Of a stretch of 5,527 nucleotides of DNA, positions 1-5,169 are shown piece after piece. Within the stretch, counting starts at the first letter, position 1. Every line of letters begins with the position of its first letter. The notes beneath the pieces are model-generated. The model saw only the letters and a list, made by a program, of their open reading frames with translations, had not been told where the DNA came from and ran no database searches. A program made the translations under genes and the position numbers. Source of the DNA: Oscillospiraceae bacterium (GTDB lineage Bacteria; Bacillota_A; Clostridia; Saccharofermentanales; Saccharofermentanaceae); assembly GCA_902791885.1 (NCBI GenBank), contig CADAXO010000117.1, forward strand, positions 1 through 5,527. Reading direction: 5' to 3'.

Positions 1-651
1 GCCGAGTGTTGTACCGTGACCTCCGAGGAACTTAGTTGCGGAATGAACAACGATATCAGCTCCGTGCTCGATAGGTCTGATGAGATAAGGTGTACCGAAT
101 GTGTTATCAACTACAACGGGGAGTCCGTGCTTGTGAGCGAGCTCTGCGATCTTTTCGATGTCGGGGATATCACTGTTAGGATTTCCGAGTGTCTCGAGGT
201 AGATCGCTCTTGTGTTCTCCTTGATGGAGCTCTCGATCTGAGCAAGGTCGTGTGCGTTTACGAATGTTGTCTCGATGCCGTACTGGGGAAGTGTGTTGGA
301 AAGAAGGTTATAACTTCCGCCGTAGATCGTCTCCTGAGCGATGATGTGGCCGCCGTTAGCTGCGAGAGCCTGGATCGTATAAGCGATTGCTGCTGCACCG
401 GATGCTACTGCAAGTCCTGCCGTTCCTCCCTCGAGTGCTGCGACTCTCTGCTCGAGAACGCCCTGTGTGGAGTTTGTAAGTCTTCCGTAGATGTTACCGC
501 CTGCTCTTAAGTTGAATCTTGCCTCTGCATCCTCGCTGTTGTGGAATACATAAGATGTTGTCTGGTAGATCGGTACCGCTCTGGAATCTGTTGCGGAATC
601 TGCCTGTTCCTGTCCTACGTGAAGCTGAAGTGTTTCGAATTTGTATGCCAT
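1..651 (-). CDS. metY: O-acetylhomoserine sulfhydrylase (O-acetylhomoserine aminocarboxypropyltransferase), N-terminal part, cut by window edge
   Basis: PLP-dependent cytoplasmic enzyme of the Cys/Met metabolism family. It joins O-acetylhomoserine with sulfide to give homocysteine, the direct-sulfhydrylation route to methionine. The 217 visible codons are open to the window edge, about half of the usual 425-430 residues. Family landmarks are in order: AVPIYQTTSYVF near residues 26-37, the YGR phosphate-binding motif at 56-58, VASGAAA at 82-88, VVDNTF at 180-185 with Asp182 expected to contact the pyridine nitrogen, and HSATKFLGGHG at 203-213 with Lys207 as the PLP Schiff-base lysine. The start at 651 is supported by an AAAGGAG ribosome binding site (661-667) nine bases upstream. 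The fold also covers cystathionine gamma-synthase and methionine gamma-lyase, but the N-terminal FETLQLHVGQ and the YGRLTNSTQ variant match clostridial MetY as I know it. It lies about 100 bp downstream of a co-oriented LysR gene that may control it. Confidence 0.93.
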   Translation of the reverse strand, partial: MAYKFETLQLHVGQEQADSATDSRAVPIYQTTSYVFHNSEDAEARFNLRAGGNIYGRLTNSTQGVLEQRVAALEGGTAGLAVASGAAAIAYTIQALAANGGHIIAQETIYGGSYNLLSNTLPQYGIETTFVNAHDLAQIESSIKENTRAIYLETLGNPNSDIPDIEKIAELAHKHGLPVVVDNTFGTPYLIRPIEHGADIVVHSATKFLGGHGTTLG

Positions 652-660
652 GTTTGTAAT

Positions 661-667
661 CTCCTTT
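661..667 (-). promoter_or_regulatory. metY ribosome binding site, sharing bases with an inverted repeat
   Basis: AAAGGAG on the minus strand, nine bases before the metY ATG. Its first four bases (664-667) are also the end of one arm of the 9-bp inverted repeat at 664-672/691-699, so a structure or protein on that repeat could affect ribosome access. Confidence 0.85.
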
Positions 668-699
668 GGTCAATTTGTTTTCGCTTTTGATGACCAAAG
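664..699 (-). promoter_or_regulatory. 9-bp perfect inverted repeat upstream of metY (candidate operator or hairpin)
   Basis: Arms CTTTGGTCA (691-699) and TGACCAAAG (664-672) on the minus strand are perfectly complementary and separated by 18 A-rich bases. The proximal arm enters the metY ribosome binding site. A possible extended -10 box, TGTCATACT (698-706), overlaps the distal arm. If that promoter is used, the start would be near 691 and the distal arm would not be fully transcribed, favouring a DNA operator. If transcription starts further upstream, for example by read-through from lysR, the repeat would form an RNA hairpin with part of the ribosome binding site in its stem. The repeat is seen; its role is inferred. 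Confidence 0.55.
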
Positions 700-706
700 T
701 ATGACA
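698..706 (-). promoter_or_regulatory. candidate extended -10 element for metY
   Basis: TGTCATACT on the minus strand fits an extended -10 box (TGn followed by a TATACT-like hexamer). No good -35 box is visible 16-18 bases upstream (TATCCA at 17), as expected for a promoter relying on an extended -10 or an activator. The predicted start near 691 would give a leader of about 40 nt. Confidence 0.35.
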
Positions 707-723
707 TATCAATTCGCGCTTGG

Positions 724-738
724 ATAATTCCGAATAAT
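724..738 (-). promoter_or_regulatory. candidate LysR-type operator (T-N11-A palindrome)
   Basis: The 15-bp sequence ATTATTCGGAATTAT (minus strand) is an interrupted palindrome with six of seven pairs matched. It contains the T-N11-A pattern that LysR-type regulators usually bind. It lies between the lysR stop and metY, centred about 40 bp upstream of the predicted metY start point, where an activator could contact polymerase. Binding by the adjacent LysR protein is inferred from location and symmetry only. Confidence 0.45.
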
Positions 739-746
739 GATAAAAA

Positions 747-767
747 GTTATCAATTAATTTGATAAC
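747..767 (-). terminator. AT-rich hairpin with T run at the end of lysR (weak intrinsic terminator or operator)
   Basis: Arms GTTATCAA (760-767) and TTGATAAC (747-754) on the minus strand form an 8-bp perfect stem around a 5-base loop, followed at once by TTTTT. The stop codon of lysR (755-757) lies in the loop. The layout is that of an intrinsic terminator, but only two of eight pairs are G-C, so efficiency would be low. The symmetric GTTATCAA arms could instead be a protein site. Confidence 0.5.
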
Positions 768-1687
768 CCTTCCATTCCCTGTAAGAACGCTTTCAATTCA
801 TCTATATACCGCTTTCCCGGCTCACTTAATATATTATTCTTCTTAGTAAGATATCCTATCTGCATAGCAGAATTCGGGTGATCCTTATCCGCCTTGAACG
901 GGATCGCGATATATCCGTCGCCGTTGATGTCGTCGGAGATAATTCCCGAACACAGCGTGTAGCCGTGCATGCCCTGCATCATATTAAGCATCGTCGCACG
1001 GTCGTTGCACTTGATCGTACGCGGATACTCGTACTCGGAAAGGATCTCCTCCGAGAAATAATACTTATCCTCTCCCTGCTCGAACATCAGACACGGATAC
1101 GGCTCCAGGTCCTTGAACTTGATACTCTTCTTAGAAGCAAGCGGGTGGTCCTCCGCGATATACACATACGCGTCGCAGCTTATAAGCGGCGTGAACACAA
1201 GCTCGTTATCATCCATAAGCTTTCTTAAGACACGCTCGTTCTTGGAAGACAGATACAGAATACCGATCTCACTTCGGAGGGAACCTACATCCTCGATAAC
1301 ATCGCGCGTCCTCGTCTCCCTCACAGCGAAATCAAACTCGTTGACATCATACTGCTTCGCCATCTTGATAAAAGCGTTCACCGCGAAAGAATAGTGCTGC
1401 GTAGACACCGCGAACTTACGCTTGTAGTTGCCGTCGCCCTCATACTTATGCACCAGGGTGTAGTAGTGCCCCTCGAGACCTCTTATGTCATTAAGGAACT
1501 CTCTTCCCTCGGGTGTAGGCGTAACGCCTTTAGGGCCCCTCACGAAAATCGTGATGCCCACTTCCTTTTCGAGTTCTTTCATGGATGCCGTAAGTGCGGA
1601 CTGCACCATAAAGAGCTTCTCGGCGGCCTTGTTCATGGAGCCGCACTCTTCAATTGTCAATGCGTAATGTATCTGCTGTAAAGTCAT
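755..1687 (-). CDS. LysR-family transcriptional regulator
   Basis: Complete 310-residue protein, a normal LysR length. Residues 2-60 form the winged helix-turn-helix; the core GSMNKAAEKLFMVQSALTAS (16-35), then KELEKEVG, FVRG and TPEG, is the classic LysR signature. A linker helix (about 61-90) leads to a periplasmic-binding-protein-like effector domain (about 92-305), with typical patches such as IGILYL (141-146), EDHPLA (179-184) and GYTLCSGI (242-249). It should be a cytoplasmic DNA-binding regulator working as a tetramer with a small-molecule co-inducer; the ligand cannot be read from the sequence. metY follows in the same direction, so a sulfur or methionine signal is plausible but inferred. 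The ATG at 1687 begins the standard N-terminus; no usable ribosome binding site precedes it and a TATAAT box ends only six bases upstream. Confidence 0.93.
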   Translation of the reverse strand: MTLQQIHYALTIEECGSMNKAAEKLFMVQSALTASMKELEKEVGITIFVRGPKGVTPTPEGREFLNDIRGLEGHYYTLVHKYEGDGNYKRKFAVSTQHYSFAVNAFIKMAKQYDVNEFDFAVRETRTRDVIEDVGSLRSEIGILYLSSKNERVLRKLMDDNELVFTPLISCDAYVYIAEDHPLASKKSIKFKDLEPYPCLMFEQGEDKYYFSEEILSEYEYPRTIKCNDRATMLNMMQGMHGYTLCSGIISDDINGDGYIAIPFKADKDHPNSAMQIGYLTKKNNILSEPGKRYIDELKAFLQGMEGLSN

Positions 1688-1693
1688 GTCACC

Positions 1694-1707
1694 ATTATAC
1701 TATAATA
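1694..1707 (-). promoter_or_regulatory. lysR promoter -10 region, possibly giving a leaderless mRNA
   Basis: On the minus strand TATTAT (1702-1707) and TATAAT (1694-1699) lie close together just before the lysR ATG. With the perfect TATAAT as -10, the expected start falls on the A of the ATG at 1687; with TATTAT the leader would be about 8 nt. The only purine-rich stretch, GGTG, is two bases from the ATG and too close for a normal ribosome binding site. The -35 match is poor (TTAGCT at 17-bp spacing). Confidence 0.55.
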
Positions 1708-1739
1708 AAGACCCGCAGCTAATATGCTTTACGGGTCTT
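1708..1739 (-). terminator. intrinsic terminator after the GH16 glucanase gene
   Basis: AAGACCCG and CGGGTCTT form an 8-bp perfect stem (arms 1732-1739 and 1708-1715), with a further AGC/GCT pairing inside the 16-base loop. On the minus strand it is followed by TTTATTATAG, a modest T-rich tail. It begins about 27 bp after the glucanase stop codon (1767-1769). The stem also lies where the -35 and spacer of the lysR promoter would be. A plus-strand reading lacks a T run, so it acts mainly on leftward transcripts. Confidence 0.75.
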
Positions 1740-1766
1740 AGGTTTGGGGGTATGTGAAGAAAATCT

Positions 1767-3182
1767 TTACTCTGTTATGTCCTCGTACCTTACATTGGTG
1801 ATATGTATTGTAGAGGTGTAACCGTGGTTACCCATGTTGAACTCGAGTCTGCCGTAGTTGTCATCACGCTCGTTGGATGTGAACTCGAATTCGTAAGTCT
1901 GCCACTCGGGTCCGATATCGATCGTTGTGTCCTGCAGATACCTGATCCAGCCTGCTCTCGGTGCCGATACGCAGACTACGCAGTCTCTGTCTTCCTCAGC
2001 CATGATATCGAATGTAACTCTGTATGTATGACCGTGAACTACGGGGAGGTCAGGCTGTACAAGCTGTACGGAATATTCCTCTGTACCGTCGTTCTCGGAA
2101 GTGATCACGATCTCGTTGTTCTCGATGGAAGCAGCACCTGCACCCTCATTGAAAAGGAGGAAGAACCAGTCGGTCTCGTCGCCCAGATCTTCTTCAACTG
2201 AGAAGTCACCGTTATAGATGAAGTTGCCGTCCTCGAGTGCCTCTCTGTACTGGAGAGGAGGTCTCTCAACATTCGTGTCGTACTCGTCTCTCTGATAAAC
2301 ACGGACGTAATCGATCTCGAATACTGCATTGTCAAAATCTGTCGTCTCATCAGGATTGCCCGGCCAGTCACCGCCTACAGCGAGGTTCATCTGAACGAAG
2401 AAAGGCTGATCGAAAGGTGCCGGATAAGGCTTGTCCTCGCCGTTCTCTGATGAATACCAGTCGTTTACGGTAAGAACGAGCTCATCGTCTGTGTAGAATC
2501 TCATCTCGCCCGGTTCCCACTCAACAACATATACATGGAAATCAGAAGAGAAGCTTCCCTCTGAAAGACTTATCGTTCCCTGCTGCTCGGCATGAGGCTC
2601 ACCGTAGTGGATAGTGGAATAAGATCTTGAAGTGTCGTTGCCCAAGACCTCCATGATGTCGATCTCGCCGCACTTGGGCCACTGTCCGTAGTAAGACTCA
2701 TCCTGGGGCATCATCCAGATCGCAGGCCAGAGGCCCTGTCCTTCGGGTACCCTCGCACGAACCTCGACTCTTCCGTACTGGAATTGTGCATTGTTCTGCG
2801 AGTTTACCTTGCCCGAAGTATAGTAAGGAGTTCCGTCTCTGTCCTCGCGGATAGCGCGGAGAACAAGGCAGCCGTCCTGTACATAGATATTATCATCAGA
2901 ATCTGTGTATTCCTGAAGCTCATTATTGGTCCACCCCGGATCGCGAAGCTCGCGGTTCCAGATGGCTTCATTTAACGTGTTGCCGTCAAACTCATCACTC
3001 CAAAGAAGGTTGTATCCGTCAATCTGCGGGGTCTGTGTTACTTCCATAGTTGCCTCCGTAGTTTCACCGACAGCGGAAGTATCAATCGCTTCCGTCTGTT
3101 CAGGAGTTGTCGTACATGATGCGAGCACAGATACGCAGAGAATCGAGCTGACAGCAATTTTGAGCTTCTTGGGATCGATCAT
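1767..3182 (-). CDS. secreted lipoprotein endo-beta-1,3-glucanase (GH16, laminarinase type) with C-terminal CBM4/9-like module
   Basis: 471 residues. An N-terminal lipoprotein signal (KK, hydrophobic core, lipobox LASC with Cys23) implies export and anchoring to the outer face of the membrane, followed by a Thr/Glu-rich linker to about residue 52. The GH16 domain spans about 55-297: LLWSDEFDG (59-67), GLWPAIWMMP (150-159), the catalytic GEIDIME (172-178) with Glu173 as nucleophile, Asp175, and Glu178 as acid/base, and NLAVGGDWPG (266-275). The ExDxxE spacing is that of laminarinases and related enzymes rather than the ExDxE of lichenases. Residues 318-470 resemble a family 4/9 carbohydrate-binding module (NGDFSVEE, then a beta-rich jelly roll). 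It probably cleaves beta-1,3 or mixed-linkage glucans at the cell surface. The start has an AAGGTGAGG site upstream. A divergent AraC gene is the likely regulator. Exact substrate is not certain. Confidence 0.92.
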   Translation of the reverse strand: MIDPKKLKIAVSSILCVSVLASCTTTPEQTEAIDTSAVGETTEATMEVTQTPQIDGYNLLWSDEFDGNTLNEAIWNRELRDPGWTNNELQEYTDSDDNIYVQDGCLVLRAIREDRDGTPYYTSGKVNSQNNAQFQYGRVEVRARVPEGQGLWPAIWMMPQDESYYGQWPKCGEIDIMEVLGNDTSRSYSTIHYGEPHAEQQGTISLSEGSFSSDFHVYVVEWEPGEMRFYTDDELVLTVNDWYSSENGEDKPYPAPFDQPFFVQMNLAVGGDWPGNPDETTDFDNAVFEIDYVRVYQRDEYDTNVERPPLQYREALEDGNFIYNGDFSVEEDLGDETDWFFLLFNEGAGAASIENNEIVITSENDGTEEYSVQLVQPDLPVVHGHTYRVTFDIMAEEDRDCVVCVSAPRAGWIRYLQDTTIDIGPEWQTYEFEFTSNERDDNYGRLEFNMGNHGYTSTIHITNVRYEDITE

Positions 3183-3189
3183 GTACGAA

Positions 3190-3228
3190 CCTCACCTTCT
3201 CTAATACGTTGAATCAACAATAACACAA
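3190..3228 (-). promoter_or_regulatory. candidate GH16 promoter and ribosome binding site, with a small palindrome in the spacer
   Basis: Minus strand: TTGTGT (3223-3228) as -35 and TATTAG (3201-3206) as -10, 16 bp apart; both are imperfect matches. AAGGTGAGG (3190-3198) is the ribosome binding site, seven bases before the ATG at 3182. The perfect palindrome GTTGA-N-TCAAC (3208-3218) falls inside the promoter spacer and is a possible repressor site. Confidence 0.4.
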
Positions 3229-3248
3229 CAGGGGTTTATGCAATGTAT

Positions 3249-3276
3249 TTTTGATGTGAATTTTTATCTTTTGATG
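3249..3276 (+). promoter_or_regulatory. direct repeat TTTTGATG with 20-bp period, candidate AraC-family operator
   Basis: TTTTGATG occurs at 3249-3256 and 3269-3276, 20 bp apart, so both copies lie on nearly the same face of the helix. AraC-family proteins commonly bind direct half-sites about two turns apart. The second copy ends one base before the araC-type gene's TATAAT box, and the pair is on the shared 119-bp region between the regulator and the divergent GH16 gene. The repeat is seen; binding is inferred. Confidence 0.45.
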
Positions 3277-3277
3277 A

Positions 3278-3296
3278 TATAATCTTCTCGAGGTGA
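3278..3296 (+). promoter_or_regulatory. AraC-type gene -10 box and ribosome binding site
   Basis: A perfect TATAAT (3278-3283) predicts transcription from about 3290. A strong ribosome binding site, GAGGTGA (3290-3296), starts there, giving a leader of only about 12 nt. No convincing -35 is present at 16-19 bp; TTGATG at 3251 is 21 bp away. The site lies five bases before ATG 3302, which decides the start in favour of that ATG over the in-frame GTG at 3293, itself inside the site. Confidence 0.6.
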
Positions 3297-3301
3297 CGAC
3301 C

Positions 3302-4054
3302 ATGCCGGACAAAAAATCAAAAGCAATTTCTATAGTCAAATATCTCCCACGCGAACCCGAGCTTATCCACGCTCCCTACATGCCGGAGATGGATTTCTAT
3401 ACTGCAGTTAAAGCAGGCGATGTAAGAAGAATCCGAATTCTTTGCGCGGAGCCTTTTCACAAGAAACCCGGTCTCGGCGTATTGTCAGACGATCCGCTTC
3501 AGAACCTTAAGTACCATTTCGTTATCTCCGCCGCGATGATTTCAAGAATGTGCATCGAAGGCGGAATGCAGCTGTCGGAAGCCTACAGCATGAGCGACTA
3601 CTACATAAAGACCGCGGACAAGCTAACCACCATCGAGGAGGTATCCGAGCTTCACGACGAGATGAGCATCTCCTATGTATCAAGGATGAGAGCGCTTTCG
3701 AAGGAGAAGACATACAGCAAGCCCGTCTCCTCATGCATCGACTACATCTTAGAGCACCTCGACACCAGGATAAAGATGAAAGACCTGTGCGAGCACACAG
3801 GTCTTTCGAGCGCTTATATATCACGTATCTTCAGGGAGGAAACGGGACACACCGTTACCGACTTCATCCTTAACAAGAAGCTCGAGACTGCTTGCAACAT
3901 GCTCGACTTCTCGTCACATCCCATAACGTGGATCTCGGACACACTTGCCTTCCCTTCCCAAAGCTACTTCTGCCGAGTCTTCCGCAATGCTTACGGCAAG
4001 ACTCCGGGAGAATACCGGAAAGAAGGAATGAAGCATCTCGCCTCTTACCCCTGA
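3302..4054 (+). CDS. AraC-family transcriptional regulator
   Basis: 250 residues from the ATG at 3302. The C-terminal AraC DNA-binding domain (about 143-242) has both helix-turn-helix units: IKMKDLCEHTGLSSAYISRIFREETG (about 157-182) and ITWISDTLAFPSQSYFCRVFRNAYGKTPGEYRK (about 208-240), the second carrying the family signature F..Q.YF.R.F....G.TP..YR. The N-terminal part (about 25-130) is not a cupin. Its pattern SDDPLQNLKYHFV, RMCIEGGM, EAYSMSDYYI matches the helical domain found in many clostridial AraC regulators, where the sensed signal is mostly unknown. It is divergent from the GH16 glucanase with a 119-bp shared region, so control of that gene, and autoregulation through the direct repeat at its own promoter, is the simplest inference. 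Its last 10 bp overlap the end of the convergent gene at 4045. Confidence 0.92.
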   Translation: MPDKKSKAISIVKYLPREPELIHAPYMPEMDFYTAVKAGDVRRIRILCAEPFHKKPGLGVLSDDPLQNLKYHFVISAAMISRMCIEGGMQLSEAYSMSDYYIKTADKLTTIEEVSELHDEMSISYVSRMRALSKEKTYSKPVSSCIDYILEHLDTRIKMKDLCEHTGLSSAYISRIFREETGHTVTDFILNKKLETACNMLDFSSHPITWISDTLAFPSQSYFCRVFRNAYGKTPGEYRKEGMKHLASYP

Positions 4055-4587
4055 ATGATCTCCCTTCCGCAGAAAGGACATGTGCCTTTGGTCTTCACTC
4101 TTATCTTAAGTGTTGCACCGCAGCCTTCGCAGTGCACTCCGACAAAAGGCAGATCTTTCGGCATGCCCATCAAAGGAATGCCGGCCTTAACCTTATCCGA
4201 CAGATATATTGCCTTATCAGCCGCACTGTAGTTCAGGTTGATAAGATAGCCTCTGCGGATAGCACGGTTGATCTTATTAACGAGCTTCACCTCATCGCAG
4301 TTCAGCTCTTTGCTGATGTCAGAGATGGGTACATAGCCGTCCTCGTCAGCCGTGAGAAGATTGTTCAGGGCCGTCACGAACATGCACAGGCCCATGTTTC
4401 TTGCATAGAGCCATACAACGCCTATGCACAGAACTGCCATGAACAGGAACATCGCGCTCTCTGCAGGAGGACAGCCGAGCGTATCAAAGAACACGCCCAG
4501 GAATACCCAAACTCCCAGGAAACCAAACATGAACGGCAGGCCCCAGAGGCAGGCCGCTGTAGTCATTTTAATTCTGTTTGAATACAT
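4045..4587 (-). CDS. two-TM membrane protein with winged-helix-like segment and C-terminal zinc ribbon (second paralog)
   Basis: 180 residues, function not recognised. Two hydrophobic helices (about 10-34 and 44-62) are joined by a short loop. A soluble segment (about 78-130) follows, with a winged-helix look: DGYVPISDISKELNCDEVKL, then NKINRAIRRGYL and a beta-like INLNYSAADKAIYL. The tail has a zinc ribbon with pairs C153/C156 (CEGCG) and C170/C173 (CPFCG). Most of the protein after the helices is probably cytoplasmic. It is a clear paralog of the gene just upstream, from which it is separated by a single base (TAAC-ATG), with GGGGAGG upstream; the two are surely co-transcribed and probably translationally coupled. 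The segment resembles the PCI/winged-helix-like repeats of other clostridial zinc-ribbon membrane proteins. A role in sensing or membrane scaffolding is speculation. Confidence 0.85.
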   Translation of the reverse strand: MYSNRIKMTTAACLWGLPFMFGFLGVWVFLGVFFDTLGCPPAESAMFLFMAVLCIGVVWLYARNMGLCMFVTALNNLLTADEDGYVPISDISKELNCDEVKLVNKINRAIRRGYLINLNYSAADKAIYLSDKVKAGIPLMGMPKDLPFVGVHCEGCGATLKIRVKTKGTCPFCGREIIQG

Positions 4588-4588
4588 G

Positions 4589-5107
4589 TTAAGCCTCCCC
4601 GTCTCTTACATATGTTCCGCAGTGATCGCATCTTCCGCCGCCGCCCCGTCTTACTCTTACAACGGAACCGCATGTCGGACAGCCGAGCTGCAGGAACTCG
4701 TTCTGATCAGCCTGAAGATCCACTCTTAATGCAGATCTTCCGAGCGTAATGTTCTTAAGGTAACCCTTCTTCTGCATCCACATAAGTTCTTTAACAACCT
4801 TGTACTCGGGAATGCCCATCATGGATGCAATGCTCTCATATGTCAGGATACCGTCGTGGTCGCCTTCGATAAGCGAATTATAGTTAAATGCTCTTGTGAA
4901 TCTTTTTACTGCAAAGATCCTCCACACAATGAGACCGATGCCGGTTGCCACGAACGGAAAGAGAATGAACGCCAGGAGCATAAGCTCCCATGACGTCATG
5001 GCCATAACCGTAAGCAGTGCTGCGGCAAGTGTGGGTAATCCGATCGCCGCGATGATGACCGCATTGACCATCTTCGCAACAGCAATCTTTGGCATATTGA
5101 TATACAT
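4589..5107 (-). CDS. two-TM membrane protein with winged-helix-like segment and C-terminal zinc ribbon (first paralog)
   Basis: 172 residues from the ATG at 5107, function not recognised. Layout matches the downstream gene: transmembrane helices at about 12-37 and 41-65, the basic VKRFTRAFN after the second helix, a winged-helix-like segment (about 84-130; DGILTYESIASMMGIPEYKV, then ELMWMQKKGYLKNI), and a zinc ribbon with C143/C146 (CPTCG) and C160/C163 (CDHCG), the two pairs bridged by a basic, glycine-rich RVRRGGGGR turn. The start is chosen because GGAGGG (5116-5121) lies eight bases upstream, while the in-frame ATG at 5140 has no site and the longer reading would run through the TATAAT box at 5129-5134. 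It is the first gene of a two-gene operon. Alignment with the second paralog through the aligned motifs F..A.N, DG, ISKEL/IASMM and RGYL/KGYL suggests an old tandem duplication. Confidence 0.85.
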   Translation of the reverse strand: MYINMPKIAVAKMVNAVIIAAIGLPTLAAALLTVMAMTSWELMLLAFILFPFVATGIGLIVWRIFAVKRFTRAFNYNSLIEGDHDGILTYESIASMMGIPEYKVVKELMWMQKKGYLKNITLGRSALRVDLQADQNEFLQLGCPTCGSVVRVRRGGGGRCDHCGTYVRDGEA

Positions 5108-5115
5108 AGTCTTAT

Positions 5116-5134
5116 CCCTCCGAACATGATTATA
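5116..5134 (-). promoter_or_regulatory. promoter -10 and ribosome binding site of the zinc-ribbon pair
   Basis: Minus strand TATAAT (5129-5134) predicts a start near 5122, and GGAGGG (5116-5121) follows immediately, giving a leader of about 15 nt. No clear -35 is seen; the region 17 bp upstream is a C-run (CCCCCC on the minus strand, 5153-5158). The promoter lies in the 62-bp gap after the EAL gene, so the pair can be expressed on its own. Confidence 0.55.
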
Positions 5135-5169
5135 CATCACGATCTATTAAGAGGGGGGTAAAGTTGGGA

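Noticed and set aside
16..510. Cysteine-rich 164-residue open frame on the plus strand
   Set aside because: It is fully antisense to metY, whose protein matches a known family with all landmarks. The cysteines come from reading complementary codons; there is no ribosome binding site.
494..754. 86-residue minus-strand frame over the metY start and upstream gap
   Set aside because: It runs out of frame through the start of metY and across the inverted repeats; its composition is not protein-like.
652..754. SAM riboswitch or T-box leader before metY
   Set aside because: The gap is only 103 bp, and neither the conserved S-box core nor a T-box sequence is visible; the short inverted repeats do not fit either class.
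3293..3301. GTG start for the AraC-family gene
   Set aside because: The GTG lies inside the GAGGTGA ribosome binding site, which is correctly spaced for the ATG at 3302.
4073..4089. Small hairpin AAAGG-ACATGTG-CCTTT as a terminator for the AraC gene
   Set aside because: The 5-bp stem has no following T run and lies in the zinc-ribbon coding region over its second CxxC pair.
3892..4581. 229-residue plus-strand frame
   Set aside because: It overlaps the AraC gene in another frame and is antisense to the zinc-ribbon gene; both real genes have recognisable domains, and this one has none.
5108..5140. Longer start (ATG at 5140) for the first zinc-ribbon protein
   Set aside because: No ribosome binding site precedes it and the extra codons cover the TATAAT box and GGAGGG site that serve the ATG at 5107.
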